Source: an uncultured Bacillota bacterium (GTDB taxonomy: Bacteria; Bacillota_I; Bacilli_A; RFN20; CAG-826). Taken from it: DNA of 64,000 bases. Each line of letters begins with the position of its first letter. The first letter of the stretch is position 1. The position numbers and the translations under genes are program-made. The notes under the pieces were generated by a model. It had not been told where the DNA came from. It searched no databases and worked only from the letters and a program-made list of their open reading frames with translations. Where the stretch lies: contig CALEHV010000019.1 of the NCBI GenBank assembly GCA_937876465.1, positions 35,905 to 99,904 of the forward strand. Direction: 5' to 3'. Below are positions 42,040 through 50,364 of this stretch, one piece after another.

Positions 42040-43860
42040 CTAGCGTTTCTTATCGTCGACGTTTGTATGAGCAATGTAATCATCTAATAAAAGAGCTTGC
42101 TCTTTAGCGTCTTTCCCCATGAACGCTTCCTTCATTATGTTCTTGTTTGTGAGTTTCTTTCTTTCAGAATTAATAACCCTAGCGCAATCCTCTAAGTAAG
42201 GACCAATATCTTCGATAGGAATATCAATTTCTTCTAGAGAGCTTAACTCGCCTAATAAACTTTTCGCGTCTTGATCGTCTGCTTGTTGAATCGCGGTAAT
42301 AACTGAAGACGCATCTACTTTCTTTCCGTCCTTTGATAACTGAAGAACATAGTCAGCTATCTTTTTATATACAGGAATCGAGAAGAATCGAATATTCTTT
42401 GAATAGTATTCAACTGCTTCCGAATTAGTCACCATTAACTGGAGAATACTTCTTTCAGCAAGTAAGAGACGTTTCATTTCTCTTTTGAATCTACTCATAT
42501 CTAAGTTTGAGTGTTCGTATGCTGGAAGGCTTTCTTGTTGTCTGTTGTCTGCCAAATTTGATTTTGTATCTTTGATAAACTCTTCAATAGCAGGAACAGA
42601 GAATCCGGTGATTTCAGATAATTTATTGACATAGTCAATTCTTTCGTATTTATCTTTAATTTTCGAAATAGATGGAACTATTTTTCTTAAAAATTTAATT
42701 TTGTCTTCACGAGTTTCTAACCCTTGATATTTCTTATAGAAATTGATTGCAAATTCGAATGGTTCAACTAATTTCGAAGCGAATTCTTTTAATTTTTCCG
42801 CACTCTCCTTATGGAGGATATCATCAGTATCCTTCATTTTTTCGTTTGGATCAGATACAACTCTATAAGGAACACCCGCTTTCTTAAGCATTGGGCCAAT
42901 TTCCAACATGGCTTTTTGTCCATGAATATCGTTATCTAGACAAAGTCTAACTTCGACATTTAATCTCTTGAGAATGTTTATTTGTTGTTCTGTTAAGGCT
43001 TTGCCCATTACAGCAACTACTGGAGCAATACCTGCCGCATCCATTGCTATAACATCCATAAATCCTTCCATTACATAAATGTAACCATCATGTTTAGCAG
43101 CTTGTTTAGCGTTGTGCAAATTGTATAAGATAGTACTCTTTTTAAAGAGTTTAGTTTCCCCAGTATTAACATACTTAGGAGCTGTTTCATCTTCGTTAGT
43201 TAATTTTCTTGCAGAGAATCCAACAACTTGCCCTGATGAATTTTGAATAGGGAAGATTAATCTTCCGGAGTTAGAATCAGATGTATTTTCGTCTTTAGCT
43301 AATGCAATACCAATATCTTGAATATTCTTTAACGAATAACCTTTTTGTTTAAGATACTTAATTGCAAGTTTCCCATCTTTAAAGGCGTAACCAATTCCAA
43401 ATTTTAAAATTTGGTCTTTAGTTAAACCTCTATTTGTAATGTAGTCTTTGCCTTCTTTTCCATCTGGAGAGTTTAATGCAGCAACATAGAACTTTTGTAA
43501 ATCTGTAATACAGTTATAAAGTTTTTGTATATCTTCAGGGACTGCTTTAATCGTCTCGTTTTGATGTAGTCTAGGATCATCAAAATTAATGATTTCACAA
43601 ACTCTTTTTACTGCTTCAGCAAAGCTGACTTTTTCATATTCTTTTACAAATTCGAATACATCCCCACCAGCATTACATGCCCAGCAATGGTACGTTTTCT
43701 TTTCTCTATTGATTTGTAAAGATGGATCATGGTCATCGTGAAAAGGACAGACAGCTTGATATCTATTCCCTTTCTTAATTACATGAATAAAAGTTGAAAT
43801 AACATCAACAATGTCTGCACGAGATTTGATTTCGTTTAATAATTCTTCGTCAAATATCAT
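42040..43860 (-). CDS. dnaG: DNA primase
   Basis: The 606-residue primase has an N-terminal zinc-binding domain (CPFHDDHDPSLQI...HCWACNAGGDVFEF), an RNA polymerase core with GRLIFPIQNSSGQVVGFSARKL, and a TOPRIM segment YVMEGFMDVIAMDAAG and LCLDNDIHGQKA. The C-terminal part should bind DnaB. It makes RNA primers in replication. No SD precedes the ATG; three phased TTAGTA repeats lie across the 23-base gap to glyS and into the start codon. Confidence 0.95.
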   Translation of the reverse strand: MIFDEELLNEIKSRADIVDVISTFIHVIKKGNRYQAVCPFHDDHDPSLQINREKKTYHCWACNAGGDVFEFVKEYEKVSFAEAVKRVCEIINFDDPRLHQNETIKAVPEDIQKLYNCITDLQKFYVAALNSPDGKEGKDYITNRGLTKDQILKFGIGYAFKDGKLAIKYLKQKGYSLKNIQDIGIALAKDENTSDSNSGRLIFPIQNSSGQVVGFSARKLTNEDETAPKYVNTGETKLFKKSTILYNLHNAKQAAKHDGYIYVMEGFMDVIAMDAAGIAPVVAVMGKALTEQQINILKRLNVEVRLCLDNDIHGQKAMLEIGPMLKKAGVPYRVVSDPNEKMKDTDDILHKESAEKLKEFASKLVEPFEFAINFYKKYQGLETREDKIKFLRKIVPSISKIKDKYERIDYVNKLSEITGFSVPAIEEFIKDTKSNLADNRQQESLPAYEHSNLDMSRFKREMKRLLLAERSILQLMVTNSEAVEYYSKNIRFFSIPVYKKIADYVLQLSKDGKKVDASSVITAIQQADDQDAKSLLGELSSLEEIDIPIEDIGPYLEDCARVINSERKKLTNKNIMKEAFMGKDAKEQALLLDDYIAHTNVDDKKR

Positions 43861-43887
43861 ACTAACAATTTACTAAAAATATACTAA
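43860..43887 (-). promoter_or_regulatory. Three phased TTAGTA repeats at the dnaG start
   Basis: On the minus strand TTAGTA lies at 43882-43887, 43871-43876 and 43860-43865, exactly 11 bp apart. The first includes the glyS TAG stop and the last ends on the A of the dnaG ATG. This is the same layout as upstream of dxs. Confidence 0.7.
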
Positions 43888-45251
43888 TTTTCGTATTTCT
43901 CTTCGAGATATGCTCTAAGTTTTTCAATAGGCATGCGTTCTTGTTTCATTGTATCGCGGTCTCTAACTGTAACGCATTTATCGTTTGCAGTATCAAAGTC
44001 TACTGTAATACAGTAAGGTGTTCCGATAGCGTCTTGTCTACGATATCTCTTACCAATTGAAGCTGTTTCATCGTAAGTTACTGAAAAATGCTTATTAAGC
44101 ATTACCAAGACTTCTTTTGCTTGATCGGCAAGTTGTTTGCTCAATGGCAAAACTGCAGCAAGATATGGAGCTAATCTTGGTTTAAAGTGCATTACAATAC
44201 GTGAGTCGTTTTCTAATTGTTCGACATCATATGCTTCGCATGCAACCATTAAGAAGATTCTTTCTACACCCATAGATGGTTCAATGCAGAATGGAACATA
44301 CTTTTCATTTGTTTCTGGATCCAAGTATTCTAAAGATTCTTTACTTGCTTCCATATGACGTTTTAAGTCGTAATCTGTTCTATCGGCTACACCGAGAATT
44401 TCGCCCCAACCAAATGGGAACTTGTATTCAACGTCTGTTGTAGCCTTAGAATAGAATGCTAATTCTTCAGGTTCGTGGTCTCTATAGCGGAGATTTTCTT
44501 GGCTAATATTTAAAGATTCAAGGAACTTTAATGCATAATCTTTCCAATAGGAAAACCATTCTAAATCTGTATTTGGTTTGCAGAAGAATTCCATTTCCAT
44601 TTGTTCAAATTCACGAACACGGAAAATGAAGTTACCCGGAGTAATTTCGTTTCTAAAGCTCTTACCAATATTACAAATACCAAAAGGTATTTTTCTTCTT
44701 GTTGTTCTTTGGACGTTCTTGAAGTTAACAAACATTCCTTGAGCGGTTTCAGGTCTTAGATAAACTAAGCTTTCTGATTCTTCGGTAACGCCAATGTGTG
44801 TTCTAAACATTAAATTGAATTGACGAATATCTGTCCAATTTGATTTACCGCAGACAGGGCATTTAACGTTGTTATCTTTGATAAATTTAATCATGTTTTC
44901 TGGTTTCATACCATTAACATCAACTTCTGGATGTGTCTTTTCGATTAAATTATCAGCACGTTGACGGCTATGGCATTCTTTACAATCAATTAATGGATCT
45001 GAGAATGTTGCAACGTGTCCGGTAGCTTTCCATACGCCTGGATTCATCAAGATTGCTGCGTCAACACCAACATTAGTTGGTGATTCGCGAACGAATTTTT
45101 CCCACCAGTATTTTTTAATGTTGTTTTTTAATTCAACACCGAGTGGACCAAAATCCCAGGAGTTACTTAAACCACCATAGATCTCAGAATCTTGATACAC
45201 GAATCCACTTGTAATCAAGTGATTTACTATTTCATCAAATTTCTTTTCCAT
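43884..45251 (-). CDS. glyS: Glycine--tRNA ligase (single-chain)
   Basis: The 455-residue class II enzyme is the eukaryote/archaea-like single-chain type: [77 protein letters not shown] and [15 protein letters not shown]-terminal anticodon-binding domain follows. Bacillus has the two-subunit GlyQS, whereas many Mollicutes and some Firmicutes have this form. It has an AGAGG SD and its own promoter. Confidence 0.95.
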   Translation of the reverse strand: MEKKFDEIVNHLITSGFVYQDSEIYGGLSNSWDFGPLGVELKNNIKKYWWEKFVRESPTNVGVDAAILMNPGVWKATGHVATFSDPLIDCKECHSRQRADNLIEKTHPEVDVNGMKPENMIKFIKDNNVKCPVCGKSNWTDIRQFNLMFRTHIGVTEESESLVYLRPETAQGMFVNFKNVQRTTRRKIPFGICNIGKSFRNEITPGNFIFRVREFEQMEMEFFCKPNTDLEWFSYWKDYALKFLESLNISQENLRYRDHEPEELAFYSKATTDVEYKFPFGWGEILGVADRTDYDLKRHMEASKESLEYLDPETNEKYVPFCIEPSMGVERIFLMVACEAYDVEQLENDSRIVMHFKPRLAPYLAAVLPLSKQLADQAKEVLVMLNKHFSVTYDETASIGKRYRRQDAIGTPYCITVDFDTANDKCVTVRDRDTMKQERMPIEKLRAYLEEKYEN

Positions 45252-45280
45252 TTTTATACCTCTTAAAAATAGTTATTAGG

Positions 45281-45309
45281 ATTATGTGTTTGCGTTTTAT
45301 TTTTGTCAA
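45281..45309 (-). promoter_or_regulatory. Promoter of glyS-dnaG-rpoD
   Basis: Minus strand: perfect -35 TTGACA (45304-45309), 17-bp spacer, -10 CATAAT (45281-45286). The leader of about 25 bases is too short for a T-box or glycine riboswitch. Confidence 0.75.
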
Positions 45310-45326
45310 CGACACAAAATCACTTT

Positions 45327-46049
45327 TTAAATTTTCGTTAACAGTTTTATTGATTTAAGCTCGGTTTCGGCCACATTAATAGTGAAGGAAGCGAGCTCTT
45401 TTAGTAAATTAACACATTCATTTTTCTCAAAAGAAACTTCGCCAATGTGTTCGATATCAACTCTAAAAATATATCTTAATATCTTCATTTTGCGTGGCAT
45501 GATTTCACCAGAGCCATTTAAACTGTTTAAACAATCGCTGCAGATAAATCCACCATTCTTATAAGAAACATTGACTAATGGGCTTATTTTGCCGCAAATA
45601 GAGCATTTGTCGACTTCTATTCCATAGCCGATATATTTTAAAACTTGTGCTAAATAAATTAATGCAGCTGAAAAAGGATCAAAACCTTCTTTTAAAACCT
45701 CAGCTATTTTTTCAAAAAGCGGGTAAACTTTAATTGCATCTTCATCGTGAACTAATAAATTAGTTACTTCACTAATAAAATCGATCACTGATAGACCAGT
45801 TAAATTTTCTTTTAGTTCGCTGTATGCTTCTATCAAAGTTCCTTGTCTTAAAAAATATCCATCTTTGCCTTTGAATAGACAAAATCTTGATTTAACAAAT
45901 TGAGAAACTGAAGAAGCGTTTTTAGATTCAAATTTCAAAACTCCCTTAGCTAAAAAAGAACGAAAGCCATCTTTTAAGATGGCATTAATCATTACGTCGT
46001 TTTCTCTAAAGGGTGTAACTCGAACTACAAATCCTTCAAATTCAATCAT
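45327..46049 (-). CDS. recO: DNA repair protein RecO
   Basis: The 240-residue RecO has an N-terminal OB fold (EGFVVRVTPFRENDVMINAIL), a helical core and a zinc finger (CSICGKISPLVNVSYKNGGFICSDC, about 150-175). It loads RecA with RecR. It overlaps era by one base and ends the ybeY-cdd-era-recO run. Confidence 0.9.
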   Translation of the reverse strand: MIEFEGFVVRVTPFRENDVMINAILKDGFRSFLAKGVLKFESKNASSVSQFVKSRFCLFKGKDGYFLRQGTLIEAYSELKENLTGLSVIDFISEVTNLLVHDEDAIKVYPLFEKIAEVLKEGFDPFSAALIYLAQVLKYIGYGIEVDKCSICGKISPLVNVSYKNGGFICSDCLNSLNGSGEIMPRKMKILRYIFRVDIEHIGEVSFEKNECVNLLKELASFTINVAETELKSIKLLTKI

Positions 46050-46921
46050 TATTTATAACCCAATTCTTTTAACATTCTTGGATTATTAATCCAATCTTCT
46101 TTTACTGAAACAAACAATTCAAGAAATATACGTTTGCCAAAGTAAGTTTCTAATGTTTCTCTTGCCTTTGTTCCAATAAATTTAATTTCTTTACCGCCTT
46201 TACCGATAATTATCCCTTTATGGGATTCTCTATCAACAATAATTGTTGCATGGATAAAAACGGCTTCTTTTTTATGCTTTATATCATCGACTCGAACAGC
46301 AAGTTCATGAGGGACTTCATCTTTGAGGAATTTTAACAATTTTTCTCTGATGACTTCAGAGACATAAAATGCAGCATCTTTATCAGAAACAACATCCTCA
46401 GGATAATACATTGGTCCTTCTTTCATAAAACTTTTAACTCTGTTAAGTAAAGTATCAATATTGAAGTTTTCAATAGCACTCATTTCGATGAGTTCAGCTT
46501 TAGGATAAATTTCACCAATTTGATTTTTTAACTCGACAACTTGAGGCAATCTTAATAAATCAATTTTATTGATTACCACAACTAAAGGACAATTCTTTGG
46601 AAGTTTTCGTGCAATTTCTAAATCGCTATCGTTAATTTTTCTTGATCCATCAATTACAAGCACCACCGCATCAACTTCTTTAGTTGAGTCAAAAGCGTCT
46701 TGGTTCATGATTTTACCAAGGGAATGACGAGCTTTATGGATGCCTGGAGTATCAACAAATACAATTTGGTATTCATCATCTGTATAAATACCTCTAATTG
46801 CGTTTCTTGTTGTTTGTGCTTTATCAGTAACAATAGAAATATCTCGCTCTAAAAGAGCGTTGATTATTGTTGATTTACCAGCATTAGCTTTACCTACAAT
46901 TGCAACAAAGCCTGTGCGCAT
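46049..46921 (-). CDS. era: Ribosome biogenesis GTPase Era
   Basis: The 290-residue protein has GKANAGKSTIINAL (G1), VDTPGIHKA (G3), NKIDLL (G4) and a C-terminal KH domain with RESHKGIIIGKGGKEIKFIG. It binds the 3' end of 16S rRNA during 30S maturation. It starts one base after the ybeY-cdd stop with no strong SD, so coupling is likely. Confidence 0.95.
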   Translation of the reverse strand: MRTGFVAIVGKANAGKSTIINALLERDISIVTDKAQTTRNAIRGIYTDDEYQIVFVDTPGIHKARHSLGKIMNQDAFDSTKEVDAVVLVIDGSRKINDSDLEIARKLPKNCPLVVVINKIDLLRLPQVVELKNQIGEIYPKAELIEMSAIENFNIDTLLNRVKSFMKEGPMYYPEDVVSDKDAAFYVSEVIREKLLKFLKDEVPHELAVRVDDIKHKKEAVFIHATIIVDRESHKGIIIGKGGKEIKFIGTKARETLETYFGKRIFLELFVSVKEDWINNPRMLKELGYK

Positions 46922-46922
46922 A

Positions 46923-47768
46923 TTATTTTAATGCGTCTCCAGAGAAAGCAAATGGAAGCAATTCAGCGATTGTTGTTTCTTGAACTGCGCCTTTAAGGTT
47001 TGCCATATAAATCTTTGCGTCCATAGGCATGAGTTCAGATATGACTTGTCTGCAAGCTCCGCAAGGTGCACATGGGCCATCTGTATCAGCAGCTAATGCA
47101 AGAGCTTCAATTTCATCTTTCTTAACACCATGCATATATGCATTATATAATGCATTTCTTTCACCACACATACAGAGTGGGTAAGCAGAATTTTCAATGT
47201 TGGCTCCTAAAAATACTCTGCCATCTTTTGTTAAAACAGCAGCTCCAACTTTGAATTTTGAATATGGAGAGTAAGACAATTGTCTTGCCTCGATTGCTTT
47301 TCCAATCAATTCTTTAGAATCCATATTTTTGCCTCCTAATATTTCGTTTTGAATTGCGAACATAACAAGTTCGTCTTCTTTTTCCATATGATTGTATCCA
47401 AGCAAGTGAAGTAAACCGTGAACAAATAAGAAACATATTTCTCTATTCAGAGAATTGCCATACATTTTGGCTTGTTCTTCTGCTTTTTCATACGAAATAA
47501 GAATTTGTCCCAATGTTGATGGAACACCTGGAATTACTTCTTCAGTTTCATCATCAAAGAAAGCAAAGCTTATAACGTCAGTTGGACGATCAACTTTGCG
47601 ATACTCTTTATTGATTTTGTGAATAGATTTATTGTCGATTATGCTAACATCAACAATATAATTGTTAACCACGTTTAAATGACTAAAAACTTTCTCTGCT
47701 AGGGAGTTAAAGATTTCTTCATATGCATCATATGATGCAGGGCCTTGGTTAATAAAATCTAATTCCAT
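46923..47768 (-). CDS. Fused YbeY endoribonuclease and cytidine deaminase
   Basis: The 281-residue frame contains two complete enzymes. Residues 1-145 are YbeY, with RPTDVISFAF and the zinc motif HGLLHLLGYNH (His117, 121, 127), acting in 16S 3'-end maturation and rRNA quality control. Residues 149-281 are cytidine deaminase, with SPYSKFKVGAAV, NSAYPLCMCGERNAL (Cys201, Glu203) and PCGACRQ (Cys236, Cys239), acting in pyrimidine salvage. There is no stop between them. An AGGAGG (plus-strand 47332-47337) lies 7 bases before in-frame Met149 (47322-47324), so free Cdd may also be made. dgkA, usually between them, is missing. Confidence 0.9.
   Translation of the reverse strand: MELDFINQGPASYDAYEEIFNSLAEKVFSHLNVVNNYIVDVSIIDNKSIHKINKEYRKVDRPTDVISFAFFDDETEEVIPGVPSTLGQILISYEKAEEQAKMYGNSLNREICFLFVHGLLHLLGYNHMEKEDELVMFAIQNEILGGKNMDSKELIGKAIEARQLSYSPYSKFKVGAAVLTKDGRVFLGANIENSAYPLCMCGERNALYNAYMHGVKKDEIEALALAADTDGPCAPCGACRQVISELMPMDAKIYMANLKGAVQETTIAELLPFAFSGDALK
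47322..47337 (-). promoter_or_regulatory. Internal ribosome binding site and start codon for the Cdd part
   Basis: Perfect AGGAGG on the minus strand, 7 bases before an ATG in frame with the fusion. The SD itself encodes Leu-Gly-Gly of the linker. It is a likely relic of, or still active, separate cdd translation. Confidence 0.65.
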
Positions 47769-47780
47769 ATTGGGAATTGT

Positions 47781-47789
47781 ATTATATCA
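47781..47789 (-). promoter_or_regulatory. Extended -10 promoter of the ybeY-cdd/era/recO operon
   Basis: TGATATAAT on the minus strand (TG-N-TATAAT), 12 bases before the ATG at 47768. No SD, so the leader is about 5 bases. Confidence 0.55.
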
Positions 47790-47807
47790 CACCTTTTATA
47801 AAGAGCG

Positions 47808-48980
47808 CTATAAATTAATTGAATCCAAAAATCTTGCTTTAGACATTTCGTAGTTTTTCTTATTTTCCTTGGATGATAAAGCAGAATCCATATTGTCCAT
47901 TAGAATGTAAAAAATTCCAAAGTGAAAAAGAATAAAATTAACGCTAATTTCTTTCTCAATAATCATAAGCAAAAAACTTAAAATTATTATAATAAATGTA
48001 TTTATACATTTTCTTACTGAAATTCTTAAGGTGTAATCGCTTGCGTTTTGATTAATGCTCAAAATATCTCTTACCAAATTTGCATTATTATCTTTCACCA
48101 ATGTTTGTTCCATTTCAGTAATACTTTGCGATTGCATATCGGTTTTATTTGATATGAACACTTTTTCGATCATTGTTAACAACAATATAAATAAAACAGC
48201 AAATGCATTATACGGATTGTTCAAAATCAGTATTGTTGTGATGATAAAAATTAATACAAAAGAACTGAAAATTTTTCTCCCAAAAGTGAAATAATTCTGC
48301 TTAAACGAAATGAAGTTGTGATAAGCCTCTTTTACACCACTTGTTTTGTTATCAAAAATTTTCGGTATATATTCATTATCAAAGAATATTAATTCTTTGA
48401 TTAAATACCATTTTTCTACTAATTCACATATAGCAAAAAATGCAAGAAAAATAATAGGTATAAACACATATTCATTATCTTTTACAAAGAAAAATCCAGT
48501 TAAAAGAAACGCAATTGCTAAGGCAGAAATTCCATAACCAATTACGCTTTTTCTTACAGGCAAAATCTTATGCTCTTTCTTTTCTAGTTTTACATTTTCG
48601 AAAGACTCAACCTCTAATACTTTTCCACTCCATCTTTTTTGAAAACTTTCTTTTTTAATTTTTAATATTCCTCTTCCGGGATCATAGATTTCGATTTTCT
48701 TTTTAAAGAATCTTTTAACAAGGACACAATGATTGCAATCTATTAAAGCTAGAAAGGGTGCTTTTGGCTGTTCGTATTGGTCTATGCTATAAGCATAAGC
48801 ACACAAATTTAGCCCATAACTCTTTCCTATCTCTATTATGTCTTTAAACGTATAAGAATCTTTCTTGTCGGGTTTATCAATATACAAAAAGCTTTTATTC
48901 TTATTTAGGATTGCTAGAAGCATTTTTAAGGATGCAAAACCGCAATCAAAGTCATTTCCTTGATAACAAAAATATTTCAT
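47808..48980 (-). CDS. C39 peptidase-transmembrane protein lacking the ABC ATPase domain
   Basis: The 390-residue protein begins with a C39-type cysteine peptidase: Gln7 and Cys13 in YQGNDFDCGFASLKMLL, His84 in IDCNHCVLV and Asp100 in IYDPGRG, the layout that cleaves double-glycine leaders in bacteriocin exporters. Residues about 145-365 hold five or six hydrophobic helices like an exporter membrane domain. The chain then stops: no Walker A, signature or Walker B is present, and a usual exporter has about 300 more residues. ATG 48980 has a GGAGG SD. No leader peptide gene or ATPase gene is adjacent. It lies alone after the rpsU terminator. Confidence 0.75.
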   Translation of the reverse strand: MKYFCYQGNDFDCGFASLKMLLAILNKNKSFLYIDKPDKKDSYTFKDIIEIGKSYGLNLCAYAYSIDQYEQPKAPFLALIDCNHCVLVKRFFKKKIEIYDPGRGILKIKKESFQKRWSGKVLEVESFENVKLEKKEHKILPVRKSVIGYGISALAIAFLLTGFFFVKDNEYVFIPIIFLAFFAICELVEKWYLIKELIFFDNEYIPKIFDNKTSGVKEAYHNFISFKQNYFTFGRKIFSSFVLIFIITTILILNNPYNAFAVLFILLLTMIEKVFISNKTDMQSQSITEMEQTLVKDNNANLVRDILSINQNASDYTLRISVRKCINTFIIIILSFLLMIIEKEISVNFILFHFGIFYILMDNMDSALSSKENKKNYEMSKARFLDSINL

Positions 48981-49036
48981 AATAGTTCGACCTCCTATGA
49001 AACATATTTGCAAAAAATTAAGAAAATTTTCAAAAT

Positions 49037-49062
49037 TAAAAAAAGGGAAGCAATGCTTCCCT
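49037..49062 (-). terminator. Intrinsic terminator after rpsU
   Basis: Minus-strand stem AGGGAAGC / GCTTCCCT with a 3-base loop and a run of seven T. Confidence 0.9.
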
Positions 49063-49081
49063 GATTTTGACAATGCACTTA

Positions 49082-49255
49082 TTAATAAGCTTTACGTCTG
49101 GCCATTTCGCTTTTCATTTTGCGTTTAAGGCCTTTTTTGAGATAGAACTCTCTTTTACGTGTTTCGAGGAGAACGCCAGATTTGTTGACTTGACGTTTAA
49201 AACGACGAAGTGCATCATCTAAAGTTTCGTTTTCATGAACTACTGTTTTTGGCAT
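49082..49255 (-). CDS. rpsU: 30S ribosomal protein S21
   Basis: A 57-residue product begins [19 protein letters not shown], then [26 protein letters not shown] and a basic tail, matching bS21. It has a strong SD (AAGGAGATG). It is monocistronic between deoC and a terminator. Confidence 0.93.
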   Translation of the reverse strand: MPKTVVHENETLDDALRRFKRQVNKSGVLLETRKREFYLKKGLKRKMKSEMARRKAY

Positions 49256-49296
49256 AATTTCATCTCCTTCCTTATATAAACAACTAAAAGTTGTTA

Positions 49297-49941
49297 TTAA
49301 GCACCTTTTACGATTTCAACACCGCAGGATGCACCGATACGTGAAGCACCGGCTTTAATCATAGCTTCAGCTTCTGCTCTGCTATGAATACCACCGCTGG
49401 CTTTAACACCAACGTTTGGTCCAACTGTCTTTCTCATAAGTTCAACAGCATGTTCTGTTGCACCACCTTTTGAGAATCCAGTTGATGTTTTGACGTAATC
49501 TGCACCGGCAGCAACGCATGCTTTGCATGTTCCAACGATTTCTTCGTCGGTCAATAAGCATGTTTCGAGAATTACTTTTAGTAATCTGCCTTCGCAAGCT
49601 TCTTTTACGAGTCTAACTTCATTTTCAATGAATTTGTAGTCGTGTTCTTTAGCCATTGAGACATTGAGAACCATATCTACTTCTTCTGCACCGGCTTTAA
49701 CAGCAAGGTTTGCTTCTGAAGCTTTAGCTTCTGGAAGTGTTGCTCCTAAAGGGAAACCGATAACAGTACAAACCTTTGAATCTGTTCCCTTAAGCATACT
49801 AGCTGCTAAAGGAATAAATCCTGGGTTAACGCACACGGATGCAAAATGGAATTCGCGTGCTTCTTCACACAATTTCTTAACTGCTGCTATTGATGCATCA
49901 GCTTTAAGTAATGTATGATCAATCATTCTATTAATTTCCAT
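49297..49941 (-). CDS. deoC: Deoxyribose-phosphate aldolase
   Basis: The 214-residue TIM-barrel aldolase has [59 protein letters not shown] (Schiff-base Lys) and [11 protein letters not shown]. It splits deoxyribose 5-phosphate into acetaldehyde and glyceraldehyde 3-phosphate, acting after DeoB. It has its own promoter and SD (GAGGTG), not an operon with deoB or cdd. Confidence 0.95.
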   Translation of the reverse strand: MEINRMIDHTLLKADASIAAVKKLCEEAREFHFASVCVNPGFIPLAASMLKGTDSKVCTVIGFPLGATLPEAKASEANLAVKAGAEEVDMVLNVSMAKEHDYKFIENEVRLVKEACEGRLLKVILETCLLTDEEIVGTCKACVAAGADYVKTSTGFSKGGATEHAVELMRKTVGPNVGVKASGGIHSRAEAEAMIKAGASRIGASCGVEIVKGA

Positions 49942-49960
49942 AATTAGTCACCTCGTAGTG

Positions 49961-49969
49961 ATTATATCA
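49961..49969 (-). promoter_or_regulatory. Extended -10 promoter of deoC
   Basis: Minus-strand TGATATAAT, about 20 bases before the deoC ATG; the same extended -10 word as before ybeY-cdd. Confidence 0.6.
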
Positions 49970-49989
49970 TAATAGTTTTCTAAAGAGAA

Positions 49990-50262
49990 CTATTCAGCCT
50001 TTTCAGCTTTAACTGCTTTCTTTGCAGCTGGCTTTTTTGCTGGAGCTTTCTTTTCTACTGGCTTTGCTTCAACAGTTTTAACTGTTGCTTTCTTTTCCAT
50101 AACGTTCTTACCATTGTAATAACCACATTTTGGGCAAACGTTGTGAGCCTTGATTGTAGCACCGCAGTTTGGACACTTAACTAATCCTGAAACGGATAAT
50201 TTGAAGTGTGTACGGCGCATTCTCTTTCTTGTCTTAGATGTTCTTCTAAATGGGACTGCCAT
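49990..50262 (-). CDS. rpmF: 50S ribosomal protein L32 with Lys/Ala-rich C-terminal tail
   Basis: Residues 1-55 are a normal L32: [21 protein letters not shown], then the zinc ribbon [24 protein letters not shown]32 usually ends at about 57-60 residues. Here another 33 residues follow, mainly Lys, Ala, Pro and Glu ([22 protein letters not shown]), a low-complexity basic tail. It has a strong SD and promoter. The tail may contact rRNA; its role is unknown. Confidence 0.92.
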   Translation of the reverse strand: MAVPFRRTSKTRKRMRRTHFKLSVSGLVKCPNCGATIKAHNVCPKCGYYNGKNVMEKKATVKTVEAKPVEKKAPAKKPAAKKAVKAEKAE

Positions 50263-50291
50263 ATACTTTTCCTCCTAAAATAACATGGTTA

Positions 50292-50319
50292 ATTATAAAT
50301 TAATTATAAAAACATGCAA
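50292..50319 (-). promoter_or_regulatory. Promoter of rpmF
   Basis: Minus strand: -35 TTGCAT (50314-50319), 16-bp spacer, -10 TATAAT (50292-50297). Confidence 0.7.
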
Positions 50320-50364
50320 CTTTTTTTCATACAATGTTTAATAAAATGTAAAATTAATTCGATG

